Source: Paucibacter sp. Y2R2-4
GTDB lineage: Bacteria; Pseudomonadota; Gammaproteobacteria; Burkholderiales; Burkholderiaceae_C
Length of the DNA: 64,000 nucleotides
Direction: 5' to 3'
NCBI RefSeq assembly: GCF_025717535.1
Contig: NZ_JAJIRO010000003.1
Span: 496,001 to 560,000 of the forward strand
This document shows positions 1 through 9,775 of this stretch, piece after piece. The notes beneath the pieces are model-generated. The model was not told where the DNA came from, did no database searches, and was given only the letters and a program-made list of their open reading frames with translations. The translations under genes and the position numbers were made by a program. Each line of letters opens with the position of its first letter. Within the stretch, counting starts at the first letter, position 1.

Positions 1-2
1 AT

Positions 3-422
3 ACCGGAACCGTTGTGGCTTCCGGTACGACTGCCGTGACCAATGGTGGCTTGCAAGGCTATCGCGTCACTGAAACCACGTTGACAAACACGCAGCGTGG
101 CATCTACAAGGCAAGTGCTGACGTCGCAGACTTCTCCTTGAGCGAAGGGCACTACTGGCTTCGCTGGAGTCTGACGGGTTCGCTGGCTTCCGGCCCCTGG
201 CAGCCTCCCACTTCCGATGCTCGCGTCGGCAACGCTGCGCAGGCCCTGTCTGGCGCTTCTTTTAGCACTATCACCGACGCAGGTTCAACTTTGAGTGTGG
301 AACTGCCCTTCGCCATCAACGGCATCACGGCCGCCGTTCCTGAACCCAGCACCTATATGCTGATGTTGGCTGGTGGTCTGGCGGTCGGCGCCATCGCGCG
401 CCGCCGTCGTCAGCAAGGCTGA
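3..422 (+). CDS. PEP-CTERM sorting-domain protein, 3' part
   Basis: The reading frame is already open at the window edge, so this is the C-terminal part (about 139 codons) of a longer gene. The last 25-30 residues carry the PEP-CTERM signal: VPEPS, then a hydrophobic helix (YMLMLAGGLAVGAIA), then the basic tail RRRRQQG. In this family exosortase (EpsH/XrtA type) recognises the signal after Sec export, and the proteins usually go to the surface or the exopolysaccharide matrix. The visible upstream part is low-complexity, rich in Thr, Ser and Gly, with no domain I recognise. A GTG at 15 could start translation, but the absence of a signal peptide makes a start outside the window more likely. 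A clear terminator follows 20 bases later. Confidence 0.85.
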   Translation, partial: TGTVVASGTTAVTNGGLQGYRVTETTLTNTQRGIYKASADVADFSLSEGHYWLRWSLTGSLASGPWQPPTSDARVGNAAQALSGASFSTITDAGSTLSVELPFAINGITAAVPEPSTYMLMLAGGLAVGAIARRRRQQG

Positions 423-441
423 AACTAGCGTTTGAAAAGAG

Positions 442-465
442 CGCCCACCGCTGGTGGGCGTTTTT
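442..465 (+). terminator. Rho-independent terminator after the PEP-CTERM gene
   Basis: CGCCCACC (442-449) pairs perfectly with GGTGGGCG (453-460) around a three-base loop and is followed at once by five T. It sits 20 bases after the stop codon of the PEP-CTERM gene and insulates metH part 1 from it. Confidence 0.9.
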
Positions 466-548
466 ATTGGCGGGCTCGCAAATGCAAGTTTGCATCTGCT
501 TTTGGCCTTCGCCGGCGCCGGGTCGCCGCGCCTTTCTACAATGGCGTC

Positions 549-1607
549 ATGAACGCAAACCCGAGCACCTACACCCGCGGCGCGGCCTTGCCCGCCATCC
601 TGCAGCAGCGCATCGCGATTTTGGACGGTGCCATGGGCACGATGATCCAGCGCTACAAGCTGGTTGAGGCGGACTTCCGCGGCCCGCGTTTTGCCGATCA
701 CCCCAAGGATCTGAAGGGCAATAACGACTTGTTGGTGCTGACCCGGCCCGATGTGATTCGCGAGATCCACGAGAAATACCTGGCCGCCGGCGCCGACATC
801 ATCGAGACCAACACCTTCGGCACCACCACCGTGGCCCAAGAGGACTACGGCCTGGAAGCGCTGGCCTACGAGATGAATGTGGCGGCCGCGCGCATTGCCC
901 GCGAGGCCTGCGACCAATACAGCACGCCCGACAAGCCGCGCTTTGCCGCCGGCGCCCTCGGCCCCACGCCGCGCACCGCCAGCATCAGCCCCGATGTGAA
1001 CGACCCCGGCGCCCGCAATGTCGACTTCGATACGCTGCGCGCCGCTTACTACGAGCAGGCCAAGGGCTTGCTGGATGGCGGCGTCGATCTGTTCCTGGTT
1101 GAGACCATTTTTGACACCTTGAACGCCAAGGCCGCCATCTTCGCGCTGGATGAGTTGATGGAAGACACCGGCGAGCGTCTGCCCGTCATCATCAGCGGCA
1201 CCGTCACCGACGCTTCGGGCCGCATCCTCTCCGGCCAAACGGTGACCGCTTTCTGGCACTCGGTGCGCCACGCCAAGCCGCTGGCTATTGGCCTGAACTG
1301 CGCGCTGGGTGCGACGCTGATGCGCCCCTACATCGAAGAGTTGGCCAAAGCTGCTGGGGCCACGGCGATCAGCTGCTACCCCAATGCCGGCCTGCCCAAT
1401 CCGATGAGCGACACCGGCTTTGACGAGACGCCCGATGTGACCGGCCGTTTGATGGAAGAGTTTGCCCGCAGCGGCTTCTTGAACATCGCCGGCGGCTGCT
1501 GCGGCACCACGCCGGAGCACATCGCGGCGATCGCCAAGGGCGTGTCGGCGTATCGGCCGCGCGTCAGCGGCGAAAAGTTCTTCAGCGGCTTGGTCGCCGA
1601 GGCCTGA
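549..1607 (+). CDS. metH: Methionine synthase part 1: homocysteine S-methyltransferase domain
   Basis: This 352-residue protein is the N-terminal catalytic module of cobalamin-dependent methionine synthase, which carries the homocysteine and its zinc. The start of the TIM barrel ([11 protein letters not shown]) is near residue 24. The zinc ligands are present: a Cys in GLNCALGA and the Cys pair in [11 protein letters not shown] near the C-terminus. E. coli MetH is a single chain of about 1,227 residues; here the gene stops after the first domain and the other three domains are encoded separately at 3070-5817. Splitting metH this way is common in Burkholderiales. I chose the ATG at 549 because family similarity begins soon after it; the frame itself is open from 432. 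It converges with the HD-GYP-like gene, leaving only 10 bases between stop codons. Confidence 0.93.
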   Translation: MNANPSTYTRGAALPAILQQRIAILDGAMGTMIQRYKLVEADFRGPRFADHPKDLKGNNDLLVLTRPDVIREIHEKYLAAGADIIETNTFGTTTVAQEDYGLEALAYEMNVAAARIAREACDQYSTPDKPRFAAGALGPTPRTASISPDVNDPGARNVDFDTLRAAYYEQAKGLLDGGVDLFLVETIFDTLNAKAAIFALDELMEDTGERLPVIISGTVTDASGRILSGQTVTAFWHSVRHAKPLAIGLNCALGATLMRPYIEELAKAAGATAISCYPNAGLPNPMSDTGFDETPDVTGRLMEEFARSGFLNIAGGCCGTTPEHIAAIAKGVSAYRPRVSGEKFFSGLVAEA

Positions 1608-1617
1608 GCGAGCGGCC

Positions 1618-2898
1618 TCAGCTCATCTTCAGCAACTTCTCCATCGACACCCGCAGCTTTAACTCGTGCGGGGCCAAGCTGGCCGCAATCGCTTGGGCGG
1701 CCAAGCGGGTGTCGCGCGGCACCGGTTCGCTCAAGGGGTTGCCGCTCTTGCCCAAGAGGCTGGCCACCATCGGCTCGGTGGCGCTGTGGCCGCGTTTGAA
1801 GACGATGCCGACCTCGCCATTGGCCAGCCGTACCAGGCTGCCCAGCGGGTAGAGACCAATCGTTTTGACGATGGCCGCGCCGGCTTCGTCGGGCTGCTTC
1901 AGCTCATCCAAAAACACCGCCCGGGCGGCCATGGCACCGGTTTGCGCTTTGCGCGAGGCGCGCGGGCTGACGCGCGAGGCAAAGATGTCGATGCGGCGCA
2001 GCAGCCGCGCCAGTTGTTCGGCTGGGGCGCGGCCCGCCAGCGGGCCGGGGCCGGCGTCGTGATGCAAACACACGGTCTTCAGCCAGAGCTCTGACTTGGC
2101 GCCGAGTTCGGCCAGCAGTTTTGCCGAGCGGTCGCCATGTGAGATCAGGCTTTGCTGCTGGTTGTGGCTGGGCTCGTCGGACTGTGCCGCCATGCGGTCT
2201 TGATGTGCGCTGATGCTGATATTCATGCTCAGCGCAGCTTGGGTGAGGGCCAAGCGCCAATCGTCCGGCCAGCCCAGCTTGAGCGCGCATTGCTCGGCCA
2301 AGGCCAGGCAGAGCAGGGCGTGGCGGGCGCTGTAGCGCTCAAAGCCCTGGCTGGCGTCAAAGATCAGGAACATCAAAATCGCATCGGGCCGGTGGGAGAG
2401 CCGGGCGATGGCATCGGTGTGCAGTTGTTGAAAGCGGCCGCGGAAGTCCTCGGTATTTGGGTCGCGCAGCAGGCTGTGGGCATGCATCTGCAGATCGGCC
2501 CAGGCCGCTTGCTCGCCCAGATCGAGGCGTTGCACTTTGTCGGGTTTGTAGTCGGCCTGCACCTTGACGATGTCGCCCAGGTTGGCGCCCTGGTGCATCA
2601 TGGTGTCCATCTTGTGGGCCAGGGCGCGCTGGTATTCCTTGGTCTCATGCGCCAGCACCCAGATCGGGCGCGCCAACAAGGCCTGCATCTGCGGCGTGTT
2701 GGGCAAGGTCTGGCCGCTGGCCACCAGCAGCTTTCCCTCGGCGTCGCGCAAGGAGAAGGTGAGCACCTGACCGGCGCGCAGGCTGTGGGGGGGAAGCTGT
2801 ATCAGATCCAAGAGGCCTCGCACATGTTTTGTGTGGATTGTCGGCTGAACCTGCTGGCGATTGAGGCCTGGACCCGGACTGCGCGTAAAATCACGCAC
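1618..2898 (-). CDS. Degenerate HD-GYP-like protein
   Basis: This protein of up to 426 residues has the layout of an HD-GYP cyclic-di-GMP phosphodiesterase but lacks its catalytic residues. The first helix pair is recognisable (YSARHALLCLALAEQCALKLG), but where HDIGK is expected it reads SMNISISAH. The HHERxDGSGYP element has become HHDAGPGPLAG. The later ARLLRRIDIFASRVSPR and the C-terminal IGLYPLGSLVRLANGE match the family well. The inferred role is a non-catalytic sensor, scaffold or c-di-GMP binder rather than an enzyme. The first start, a GTG at 2898, abuts the riboswitch on the other strand; another in-frame GTG at 2823 (VRGLLDLI) is a reasonable alternative. The gene separates the two metH halves and has no obvious link to methionine. 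Confidence 0.72.
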   Translation of the reverse strand: MRDFTRSPGPGLNRQQVQPTIHTKHVRGLLDLIQLPPHSLRAGQVLTFSLRDAEGKLLVASGQTLPNTPQMQALLARPIWVLAHETKEYQRALAHKMDTMMHQGANLGDIVKVQADYKPDKVQRLDLGEQAAWADLQMHAHSLLRDPNTEDFRGRFQQLHTDAIARLSHRPDAILMFLIFDASQGFERYSARHALLCLALAEQCALKLGWPDDWRLALTQAALSMNISISAHQDRMAAQSDEPSHNQQQSLISHGDRSAKLLAELGAKSELWLKTVCLHHDAGPGPLAGRAPAEQLARLLRRIDIFASRVSPRASRKAQTGAMAARAVFLDELKQPDEAGAAIVKTIGLYPLGSLVRLANGEVGIVFKRGHSATEPMVASLLGKSGNPLSEPVPRDTRLAAQAIAASLAPHELKLRVSMEKLLKMS

Positions 2899-3012
2899 GG
2901 TTCAAGGAGCGTTGCGACCAGCCCACCCGCATTGATCGTGAGATTGGCGGCGGCTCGCCAGGCTTGAACGGGCAGCCCACACTGATCTGGGTTGTTGACA
3001 ACGACGCTCACC
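2899..3012 (+). promoter_or_regulatory. SAH riboswitch upstream of metH part 2
   Basis: The leader matches the S-adenosylhomocysteine riboswitch. GTTCAAG (2900-2906) pairs with CTTGAAC (2963-2969) to make P1. The conserved GAGCGTTGC follows directly at 2907-2915. Its GAGCG can pair with CGCTC (3005-3009) in the downstream conserved ACGCTCACC, the pseudoknot expected of this class. CAGCCCA (2973-2979) and TGGGTTG (2989-2995) form the optional internal stem. SAH riboswitches are switched on by SAH and usually precede ahcY or metH, so high SAH should raise expression of the reactivation and cobalamin half of methionine synthase. Only this half of the split enzyme has the leader. Between it and the ATG lies a strong hairpin, GGCCGCG (3028-3034) with CGCGGCC (3042-3048), which may belong to the expression platform. 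Confidence 0.85.
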
Positions 3013-3069
3013 GATCCATGATTTCGTGGCCGCGGTGAGTTCGCGGCCCAAGATTCCCTCGAGGCCGCC

Positions 3070-5817
3070 ATGTCTGCTGAAACCCTTGCCCTGACCCCTA
3101 ACGTCCCCGTCGAAGCGATGAAGCTCTCGGGCCTGGAGCCGGTGCAGATTGGCGCCGGCACGCTCTTCGTCAATATCGGCGAGCGCACCAATGTGACGGG
3201 CTCTAAGGCCTTTGCGCGCTTGATCTTGAATGGGCAGTTCGAGGACGCCCTGGCCGTCGCGCGCCAGCAGGTTGAGAACGGTGCGCAGGTCATCGATATC
3301 AATATGGACGAGGCCATGCTGGATAGCAAGGCCGCCATGGTGCGTTTCCTGAACCTGATCGCCGGTGAGCCCGAGATCGCCCGTGTGCCCATCATGATCG
3401 ACAGCTCCAAATGGGCCGTCATCGAAGCCGGCCTGAAGTGCATTCAGGGCAAGGGCATCGTCAACTCGATCTCGATGAAAGAGGGCGAAGAAGAATTCCG
3501 CCGCCAAGCCAATCTGGTGCGCCGCTATGGCGCTGCCGCCGTGGTGATGGCTTTTGACGAGCAAGGCCAGGCCGACACCTTTGCCCGCAAGATCGAGATT
3601 TGCGAGCGAGCCTACAAGATCCTGGTGCACGAGGTGGGCTTCCCGGCCGAGGACATCATCTTCGATCCGAACATCTTCGCCATCGCCACCGGCATCGAAG
3701 AGCACAACAACTACGCAGTCGACTTCATCGAAGCCACGCGCTGGATCAAGCAGAACCTGCCCGGTGCCAAGGTCAGCGGTGGCGTGTCGAATGTGAGCTT
3801 CAGCTTCCGGGGCAATGACCCGGTGCGCGAGGCCATCCACACCGTCTTCCTGTACCACGCGATTCAAGCGGGCATGGACATGGGCATCGTCAACGCCGGC
3901 ATGGTCGGCGTGTACGACGATCTCGACGCCGAATTGCGTGAGCGCGTGGAGGACGTGGTGCTGAACCGCCGACCCGACTCCGGCGAGCGCCTGATCGAAG
4001 TGGCCGAGCGCGCCAAGGGCATGGCCATTGACGACACGGCCCGGCTGGCTTGGCGCGCTGGCGATGTGAATGAGCGCCTCAGCCATTCGCTGGTGCACGG
4101 CATCACCGAGTTCATCACCACCGACACCGAAGAAGCTTGGCAAGCGATTCAGGCCAAAGGCGGTCGGCCACTGCATGTGATTGAAGGCCCGCTGATGGCC
4201 GGCATGAATGTGGTCGGCGACTTGTTCGGCGCTGGCAAGATGTTTTTGCCCCAGGTGGTCAAGTCGGCCCGCGTGATGAAGTCGGCGGTGGCGCATTTGC
4301 TGCCCTATATCGAGGCCGAAAAGAAGGCCTTGATCGACGCCGGCGGCGAGGCGAAACCGAAGGGCAAGATCGTCATTGCCACCGTCAAGGGCGATGTGCA
4401 CGACATCGGCAAGAACATCGTCACCGTGGTCTTGCAGTGCAATAACTTTGAAGTCGTGAATATGGGCGTGATGGTGCCCTGCCAGGACATCTTGGCCAAG
4501 GCCAAGGAAGAGGGCGCCGACATCATCGGCCTGTCCGGCCTGATCACGCCCAGCCTGGAGGAGATGCAGCACGTGGCCGCCGAGATGCAGCGGGACGAGC
4601 ATTTCCGCTCGCGCGGCACGCCTCTGCTGATTGGCGGCGCCACCTGCAGCCGGGTGCACACGGCGGTCAAAATCTCGCCGCATTACGAAGGCCCGGTGGT
4701 CTATGTGCCGGACGCTTCGCGCAGCGTCGGTGTTTGCAGCGACCTGCTTTCGGACGAGCGCGCCGCCAAGTTCATTGCCGAGTTGCGCAGCGATTACGAG
4801 CAGGTGCGCCATCTGCACGCCAACAAAAAGCAGACCCCCATGGTCAGCTTGGCCGCCGCGCGCGCCAACAAGCATGCCCTGGACTGGGCGAGTTATCTGC
4901 CGCCGGTGCCGCAGTTCATCGGCCGCCGGGTAATCCGCAATTACGACCTGGCCGAGTTGGCCGAGAGCATCGACTGGGGCCCCTTCTTCCAGACCTGGGA
5001 CCTGGCTGGGCCCTTCCCGGCCATCCTCAAGGATGAGGTGGTGGGCACCGAGGCGCAGCGCGTCTTCAGCGATGGCAAGCGCATGCTGCAGCGCCTGATC
5101 GCCGGTCGCTGGTTGACGGCCAGCGGCGTGTTCGGGCTCTACCCGGCCGCGCAGGTGAACGACGACGACATCGAGATCTACACCGATGAAAGCCGCAGCG
5201 AGGTCTTGATGACCTGGCACGGTCTGCGCATGCAGTCGGATCGACCGGTGGTGGACGGCGTCAAACGGCCAAACCGCTGCTTGTCCGATTTCATCGCGCC
5301 CAAAGGTGTGGTGCCGGATTACATCGGCTTGTTTGCCGTCACCGCGGGCCTGGGCGTCGAGAAAAAGGAAGCCCAGTTCCTGGCCGATCTGGACGACTAC
5401 TCCGCCATCATGTTCAAGGCCCTGGCTGACCGTTTGGCCGAAGCCTTTGCCGAGCGCTTGCACCAGCGGGTGCGCACGGAGTTCTGGGGTTATGCCCCGG
5501 ACGAGGCCTTGAGCAGCGAGGAGCTGATCGAAGAAAAGTACCGAGGCATTCGCCCGGCTCCAGGCTACCCGGCTTGCCCCGACCACTTGGTCAAGCGTGA
5601 GTTGTTCAAAGCCTTGAACCCCGAAGAGATCGGCATGGGCCTGACCGACAGCATGGCCATGACGCCGGCTGCCAGCGTCTCAGGCTTTTACTTCGCGCAT
5701 CCCGAAGCGGCTTACTTCAATGTCGGCCGTATCGGCGAAGACCAGGTGGCCGATTGGGCAGAGCGCATGCGGCTGAACAAAGAGGCGGCCGAGCGGGCCT
5801 TGGCGCCGCTTTTGTAA
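3070..5817 (+). CDS. metH: Methionine synthase part 2: pterin, cobalamin and activation domains
   Basis: This 915-residue chain completes the split MetH. The methyltetrahydrofolate (pterin) domain comes first, with [14 protein letters not shown] near residue 35. The helical cap of the B12 module follows, then the cobalamin domain with the histidine motif [10 protein letters not shown] near residue 440. The C-terminal AdoMet-binding reactivation domain includes [12 protein letters not shown] near residue 830. It transfers methyl from 5-methyl-THF to cobalamin and works with the part 1 protein to make methionine in the cytosol. ATG 3070 gives [13 protein letters not shown] and the usual domain spacing. 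The SAH riboswitch lies in its leader, so it is regulated separately from part 1. Confidence 0.96.
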   Translation: MSAETLALTPNVPVEAMKLSGLEPVQIGAGTLFVNIGERTNVTGSKAFARLILNGQFEDALAVARQQVENGAQVIDINMDEAMLDSKAAMVRFLNLIAGEPEIARVPIMIDSSKWAVIEAGLKCIQGKGIVNSISMKEGEEEFRRQANLVRRYGAAAVVMAFDEQGQADTFARKIEICERAYKILVHEVGFPAEDIIFDPNIFAIATGIEEHNNYAVDFIEATRWIKQNLPGAKVSGGVSNVSFSFRGNDPVREAIHTVFLYHAIQAGMDMGIVNAGMVGVYDDLDAELRERVEDVVLNRRPDSGERLIEVAERAKGMAIDDTARLAWRAGDVNERLSHSLVHGITEFITTDTEEAWQAIQAKGGRPLHVIEGPLMAGMNVVGDLFGAGKMFLPQVVKSARVMKSAVAHLLPYIEAEKKALIDAGGEAKPKGKIVIATVKGDVHDIGKNIVTVVLQCNNFEVVNMGVMVPCQDILAKAKEEGADIIGLSGLITPSLEEMQHVAAEMQRDEHFRSRGTPLLIGGATCSRVHTAVKISPHYEGPVVYVPDASRSVGVCSDLLSDERAAKFIAELRSDYEQVRHLHANKKQTPMVSLAAARANKHALDWASYLPPVPQFIGRRVIRNYDLAELAESIDWGPFFQTWDLAGPFPAILKDEVVGTEAQRVFSDGKRMLQRLIAGRWLTASGVFGLYPAAQVNDDDIEIYTDESRSEVLMTWHGLRMQSDRPVVDGVKRPNRCLSDFIAPKGVVPDYIGLFAVTAGLGVEKKEAQFLADLDDYSAIMFKALADRLAEAFAERLHQRVRTEFWGYAPDEALSSEELIEEKYRGIRPAPGYPACPDHLVKRELFKALNPEEIGMGLTDSMAMTPAASVSGFYFAHPEAAYFNVGRIGEDQVADWAERMRLNKEAAERALAPLL

Positions 5818-5914
5818 GCCGAAGTAAGAGCCGGGCTTTGGGCGGATCAGCGGTGCACGGCGTGCTAGGGTTGGGCGTTAGTTGTTGACCGAGTATTTCA
5901 AAGGAGTTTTGCAG

Positions 5915-6667
5915 ATGAAGCCCGCACAAATCGCCATCGGCGCTGTCGCCGCGATTGCTATTGCTGGTCTGGCCTATCAGGCGGGGCGCAGCCAAACGCC
6001 GGCCGTCGTTGCCAATGGATCTGCCGTGTCGGCCTCGGCGCCCGCTCCAGAAGCCAGTGCTGTGCTGGCTTCAGCAGCAGTTGCTGCCTCGGTGCCCCTG
6101 GTCGCGGAGCCGCCCGCCTCGGTGCCTGCGGTCAATCCAGCCGCCAGCACGCCTGCGCCGCAGGTGGCGACCAAGGCGCCGAGCAAGCCCGCAGCGCGTC
6201 CGGCGCCCAAGCCGGCAAACCCAGCGCCAACTCAAGCGCAGCCACCGCAGGAGCACAGCCATGTGGCCAAGGCGGATCCTGACGTGACCGAGTCTCAGCC
6301 TCAGAAGCCCGCAGAACCGGCTGCGCCCAGGCTTTGCGCCGAATGTGCCACTGTGGTGCAGGTGCGCAGCGAGCATCGCGAGGGCAAGGGCAGCGGCTTA
6401 GGTGCCGTCGGTGGCGCGGTGCTGGGCGGCCTCTTGGGCAATCAGATTGGCGGCGGCACCGGCAAGACTCTGGCGACAGTCGCCGGTGCGGCCGCGGGCG
6501 GCTTTGCTGGCAATGCCGTGGAGAAGAATCACAATGCGCGCCAGGTCTGGGTGGTGCGCGTCAGCTATCCGGACGGCCGCACCCGCAGCTTCGAATATGA
6601 GCATCAGCCCGATTTGCGGGTCGATATGGTGGTGCGCGAGCGCGACGGCGTGTTGGAGCGCTACTAA
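5915..6667 (+). CDS. Glycine-zipper 2TM envelope protein
   Basis: This 250-residue protein has an N-terminal membrane or signal segment (IAIGAVAAIAIAGLAYQAG), then a long Ala/Pro-rich linker with many Lys-Pro pairs (about residues 35-135). The glycine-zipper hairpin GGAVLGGLLGNQIGGGTGK comes near residue 170. The C-terminal domain is of the kind seen in SlyB/YcfJ-type proteins. Family members sit in or span the envelope and are often stress-linked; the Pro-rich linker may cross periplasm or peptidoglycan. A good ribosome site (AAAGGAG, from about 5900) lies just ahead of ATG 5915. The gene stands alone and converges with the comM remnant. No lipobox Cys is visible, so it is probably anchored by the N-terminal helix. 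Confidence 0.8.
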   Translation: MKPAQIAIGAVAAIAIAGLAYQAGRSQTPAVVANGSAVSASAPAPEASAVLASAAVAASVPLVAEPPASVPAVNPAASTPAPQVATKAPSKPAARPAPKPANPAPTQAQPPQEHSHVAKADPDVTESQPQKPAEPAAPRLCAECATVVQVRSEHREGKGSGLGAVGGAVLGGLLGNQIGGGTGKTLATVAGAAAGGFAGNAVEKNHNARQVWVVRVSYPDGRTRSFEYEHQPDLRVDMVVRERDGVLERY

Positions 6668-6692
6668 GACTTTGCGGAATTGAGGCCGGGCC

Positions 6693-7169
6693 TCAGTGCA
6701 TCAGCCCGCGCCGCAACTGAATGGCCTCGGCCATATGGGGCAATTGAATGCGTTTCGATGGCTCCAAATCGGCGATGCTGCGGGCCACGCGCAAAAGGCG
6801 GTGGTAGCCGCGCGCTGACAGCCCCAGCTGAGCGGCGGCCTTTTGCAAAAAGTCCATCGCCGCAGGCTCTGCCTGAGCGTATTGCTCCAGCTGGCGCGCA
6901 CTCAAGCGCGCGTTGCAGCAAGCTTGGCGCTCCATGGCAATCTTGCGTGCGCCGGCCACGCGCTGAGCCACCACGGCGCTGCTTTCGCCGTCCGGCAGGC
7001 CGGCCAGCTCTTTGGGGGCCAGCATGGGCACTTCGATCATCAGATCCAAACGGTCCAAAAACGGGCCGCTGAGTCGGCTTTGATAACGCGCAATTTGACC
7101 GGGTGCACAGATGCAGGCCTTGAGCGGATTGCCCAGATGCCCGCAAGGGCATGGGTTCATGGCTAGGGT
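6693..7169 (-). pseudogene. comM: comM 3' fragment (Mg-chelatase-like competence helicase)
   Basis: These are the last 155 codons of ComM/YifB, beginning at the conserved AMNPCPCGHLG and continuing through RYQSRLSGPFLDRLDL (sensor/arginine-finger region) and the C-terminal winged-helix segment (LSARGYHRLLRVARSIADLE). Intact ComM has about 505 residues and is a branch-migration helicase for natural transformation. Here everything before the MNPCPCG motif is replaced by island DNA, so the Walker motifs are absent. The matching first 48 codons, same strand, are at 43789-43932. The frame runs on to 7205 through non-homologous sequence, which is why the fragment looks open at its 5' end. The exact junction lies between about 7161 and 7175. 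Confidence 0.93.
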
Positions 7170-7594
7170 TGTCAAGCGACTTTTTTCAAGATTTGTACCT
7201 AGCAAGACCCATCGGCGAGTCCATCAGCGGGCAGCGAGGCCCGAGCAACGACTGCTCCTTCAGTGTGAACTGGGCCAATCGACCCAACACTGCCTTTCAG
7301 GTCGTCAACTTGACCGACAGCACCGCAGCGTGTGCTCCCTGTCACCATGTGCGAGTCCGCCGTCTGCAGCTGGCCATGCCCCGTCGCCGGAGAGCGGCTG
7401 ATCTTCGACAGTTCAAAGTACCGTGTGAGGCAACGGGCAAGTGCATGGTGAGCTCAGTTCAGGTGCAGCCAACTGGGTGCTTGACCGGTGCCCGGTCGAT
7501 GGTGCGCTCGCTGTACTGCGCGATGCTAAGAGTCACTATTGGCATCGAGTTCTGGAATCTCCGGAGCTGTTTGACGGCGGCGTCAGAAGGCGGG
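7170..7594. other. Gene-free left edge of the island
   Basis: I find no convincing gene, RNA or repeat array between the comM fragment and nucC. Plus-strand frames (for example 7151-7645) are open by GC bias and resemble no family I know. The first bases (TGTCAAGCGACTTTTTTCAAG) could be a transposon terminus; nothing similar was seen at the right edge. Confidence 0.5.
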
Positions 7595-8359
7595 TTAGGG
7601 CTGGATGATGCGGCTGTAGGCTGCCCAGTCAATCGCAGGTACTGAGCCGAGCGATTGCAGCCGATCGAGAAGGCGGAACAAGAAGAACATCATTGCTGCG
7701 TCGTCGGTGACGACGAGCGGGTTCCCGCTGTAGCGATCGTACGAGCCATGGTCGAGCGCGCAGACGCAATCGAGCGCGGAGTTGGGGTCAGTGCCCAGGT
7801 TTTTTAGGAACGGCTTGCCCAGACCAGTCGTCCAGCCCGCCTTCGGTGCAAGGAGACCGGCGAGGATGCGGAAGTGCGGCTTAGCTGGGTATGTACCGCC
7901 CGCGTGCGAGATTGGAACCGAGGTGCGGGTCATCTTGCGCACCGATGCGGCCTTGGCCTCTGCATACTCGATGTAGCCCTTGCTGACCTCCGGTTTGCAT
8001 TCAAAGACTGCGTAAACGGCTTCGGCAGGGATGTAGCGGTGGTTCTTCTGGTCAAGTAGAGTCGGCGTGAAGTGGCGGTCAAAGATGACCGCATCGATTT
8101 GCTCGCTACGGCCCCCCTTTGAATCAATGATGATTCCAGTCGCTACCTCGTAGCGGTTGGGCAAGTACGAACGGAGAAGTTCGACCCAATGGTCCTCGTT
8201 GACTGCGCCCATGACCCCTGCATGGCTCACGGACTGGTTGGCCAACGTCATCTTGGCGCGCAGCGCCAATCGGACGTTGGAGAAAGCCTCCTTCATCCAG
8301 GTCGTATCGCCCGGGGCTGCGGTGAGGGCGATGGCGTTAGGGGTGGGGTTTTGCTTCAT
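7595..8359 (-). CDS. nucC: NucC, CBASS effector endonuclease
   Basis: This 254-residue protein matches NucC, the homotrimeric restriction-like nuclease activated by cyclic tri-AMP, which degrades the genome during phage infection. The PD-(D/E)XK active site is visible: Asp89 in SEQIDAVIFD, then Glu120 and Lys122 in AVFECKP. Also diagnostic are YLPNRYEVATG, IPAEAVYAVFE, the block ISHAGGTYPAKP (around the second-messenger pocket in NucC) and the C-terminal FLFRLLDRLQSLG. It is the last gene of the operon, starting 10 bases after the CD-NTase stop. NucC in such operons implies a triadenylate signal and abortive infection. It looks complete. Confidence 0.92.
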   Translation of the reverse strand: MKQNPTPNAIALTAAPGDTTWMKEAFSNVRLALRAKMTLANQSVSHAGVMGAVNEDHWVELLRSYLPNRYEVATGIIIDSKGGRSEQIDAVIFDRHFTPTLLDQKNHRYIPAEAVYAVFECKPEVSKGYIEYAEAKAASVRKMTRTSVPISHAGGTYPAKPHFRILAGLLAPKAGWTTGLGKPFLKNLGTDPNSALDCVCALDHGSYDRYSGNPLVVTDDAAMMFFLFRLLDRLQSLGSVPAIDWAAYSRIIQP

Positions 8360-8369
8360 GATGTGGCGC

Positions 8370-9275
8370 TCAGGACAGAGGGAACTTCGAACCGAAAAGC
8401 GCGCGCCATGCCCTCAGCGCTTCGCCGTTTTGGCCCTTGCGTGCCAGGTCGATGGCATGAGACGCCTCGCGGCTAGCTGCAGTCAGCAGTTGGCCAGCGC
8501 GCTCCTTGCGGGCAGCGTCCATGCCGTCGCTGATAGGCGAACCCAGGCCGGCTGGATCTGGCCACTCGTCCTTGATGCGGTCGGCAAGCGATGAAAAGAA
8601 GGCTTGGATCTCATAGTCGAACCGTCCCTGCCAACCGCCATGGAGGCACTCAAGCGCCATGGCCTCGATCAGGAATGAAGGCTTGACCGGCTTGTCGGCG
8701 CCATGCTTAGCGTTGTTGTTCCAGTACTTGACCATTCGCACCAGGCCCTTCCATTCACTGTCGAAAGCTTGGTGTGCTTTCTTGGCCTTCTCAGCGTGGA
8801 TGTCCGGGTTTGTCTTCATCCACTTTCCGGTGTCGGCATTGGGAATCTCGTAGTCGTCGCCGGCTGCGGCGGCCGGCACGACGTCAACACTTAATACGCG
8901 GTAGTCGGTGTTGTCATCAGAGTCGACCACCACGCCAAAATCGACGTTGATAGAGCGGCCCTGCTTGCGCACAGCGTCCTTGCCGTACTTCTCCACCAGC
9001 GCGTCGTAGTAGGCCCCCAGGACGACTGACGGAGCTTGGCCTCGATACTTCTTGGCGTCGGAATCGCCCATCACAAAGAAGATGTCGATGTCCTTGAGCG
9101 GCTTGGTCTTGGTGTACCGGGCATACGAGCCTGTCAGGAAGTCGCGCTCGATGGAAAACTTTGTGCGAATGAACTCGCGCACTTCGATGTGACGCTTGGA
9201 GGCGTTGTCCTGCTCTCGGGTATTGAGCTCGAGGCGGGACTTGAATTTGCGGAATGCGTCGTCGGTGGTAATCAT
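8370..9275 (-). CDS. CBASS CD-NTase (cGAS/DncV-like nucleotidyltransferase)
   Basis: This 301-residue enzyme is the signal generator of the operon. The polymerase-beta-type active site is present: Gly49-Ser50 in TGSYARY, Asp62 and Asp64 in KDIDIF, and a third acidic residue in SVDVVPA. The C-terminal helical domain has YWNNN and [10 protein letters not shown]. With HORMA, TRIP13 and NucC neighbours the product should be cyclic tri-AMP, as in the CdnC and CdnD enzymes of E. coli MS115-1 and Pseudomonas aeruginosa; I cannot assign the clade by eye, so no symbol is given. Its ATG overlaps the HORMA stop codon (TAATG), so translation is coupled. In known type III systems the enzyme works only when bound to a closed HORMA protein. 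Confidence 0.92.
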   Translation of the reverse strand: MITTDDAFRKFKSRLELNTREQDNASKRHIEVREFIRTKFSIERDFLTGSYARYTKTKPLKDIDIFFVMGDSDAKKYRGQAPSVVLGAYYDALVEKYGKDAVRKQGRSINVDFGVVVDSDDNTDYRVLSVDVVPAAAAGDDYEIPNADTGKWMKTNPDIHAEKAKKAHQAFDSEWKGLVRMVKYWNNNAKHGADKPVKPSFLIEAMALECLHGGWQGRFDYEIQAFFSSLADRIKDEWPDPAGLGSPISDGMDAARKERAGQLLTAASREASHAIDLARKGQNGEALRAWRALFGSKFPLS

Positions 9276-9775
9276 TAGCGGGTTCTCCAGTAAGCAGCAC
9301 TCGCACCGAGGCCGTTGTGTTCAATCGTTGAGCCGAGGCTTTGGCGCACCATGCCTTCGGTAGAGCGGGCGGAAACAGGGCCCCATCCGTCGACATCTGG
9401 ACGACCCGGTTTGTTCTGCAAGAGCACGTCGTAATACGCCGATGCAGGCGCAACGCCGGCCTTCTTGATTGAGTACTTCAACTGCTCCGTATCGGTGTAG
9501 AAGGTGCCATTGCCGCCGCCAGTGGAATAGAGGATGTCGATGTCCCAGCGAACAATCAAGCCGTTGGTGGATGGGTCGAAGATCTCAAGCTGTACGCGCT
9601 CAAGGTAGCCAGATTCAATCCAGGTCTTGATGGCGCGCTGGTTGCTGTCCCAATCCGTGGTCAGCTTCTCCGGGTTGAGGCCACTAAGGCGGACGATGTC
9701 CTTCAGGCTCTTTAGGATGTTGTCAGTTACGTAGGTTACCGAGTGGGTGTACGTGTTGATGGATACGGCACTCAT
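9275..9775 (-). CDS. cap7: Bacterial HORMA-domain protein (Cap7-type)
   Basis: This 166-residue protein fits the bacterial HORMA family that binds and activates the CD-NTase in type III CBASS. It starts with the typical helix ([23 protein letters not shown] cut here to its sense: a Thr/Ser-rich start followed by an amphipathic helix). The middle has a beta strand pair ([10 protein letters not shown] and [12 protein letters not shown]), and the C-terminal safety-belt region is Gly-rich, ending [18 protein letters not shown] proteins switch between open and closed forms upon peptide binding, and the TRIP13-like ATPase of the same operon reopens them. It overlaps its upstream neighbour by four bases (ATGA) and the CD-NTase by one. 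Confidence 0.85.
   Translation of the reverse strand: MSAVSINTYTHSVTYVTDNILKSLKDIVRLSGLNPEKLTTDWDSNQRAIKTWIESGYLERVQLEIFDPSTNGLIVRWDIDILYSTGGGNGTFYTDTEQLKYSIKKAGVAPASAYYDVLLQNKPGRPDVDGWGPVSARSTEGMVRQSLGSTIEHNGLGASAAYWRTR

Noticed and set aside
1618-2898. Active HD-GYP phosphodiesterase
   Set aside because: The HD pair and the GYP-loop residues are substituted.
3028-3048. Hairpin GGCCGCG/CGCGGCC as a terminator
   Set aside because: No T tract follows and the metH start is 22 bases away; it more likely belongs to the riboswitch expression platform.
2902-5586. Long minus-strand frame of 894 codons opposite metH part 2
   Set aside because: It is the shadow of a GC-rich gene: His/Gly/Ala-rich, without domains, opposite a clearly identified protein.
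7151-7645. 164-codon plus-strand frame across the left island edge
   Set aside because: It begins inside comM on the opposite strand and ends within nucC; no family resemblance.
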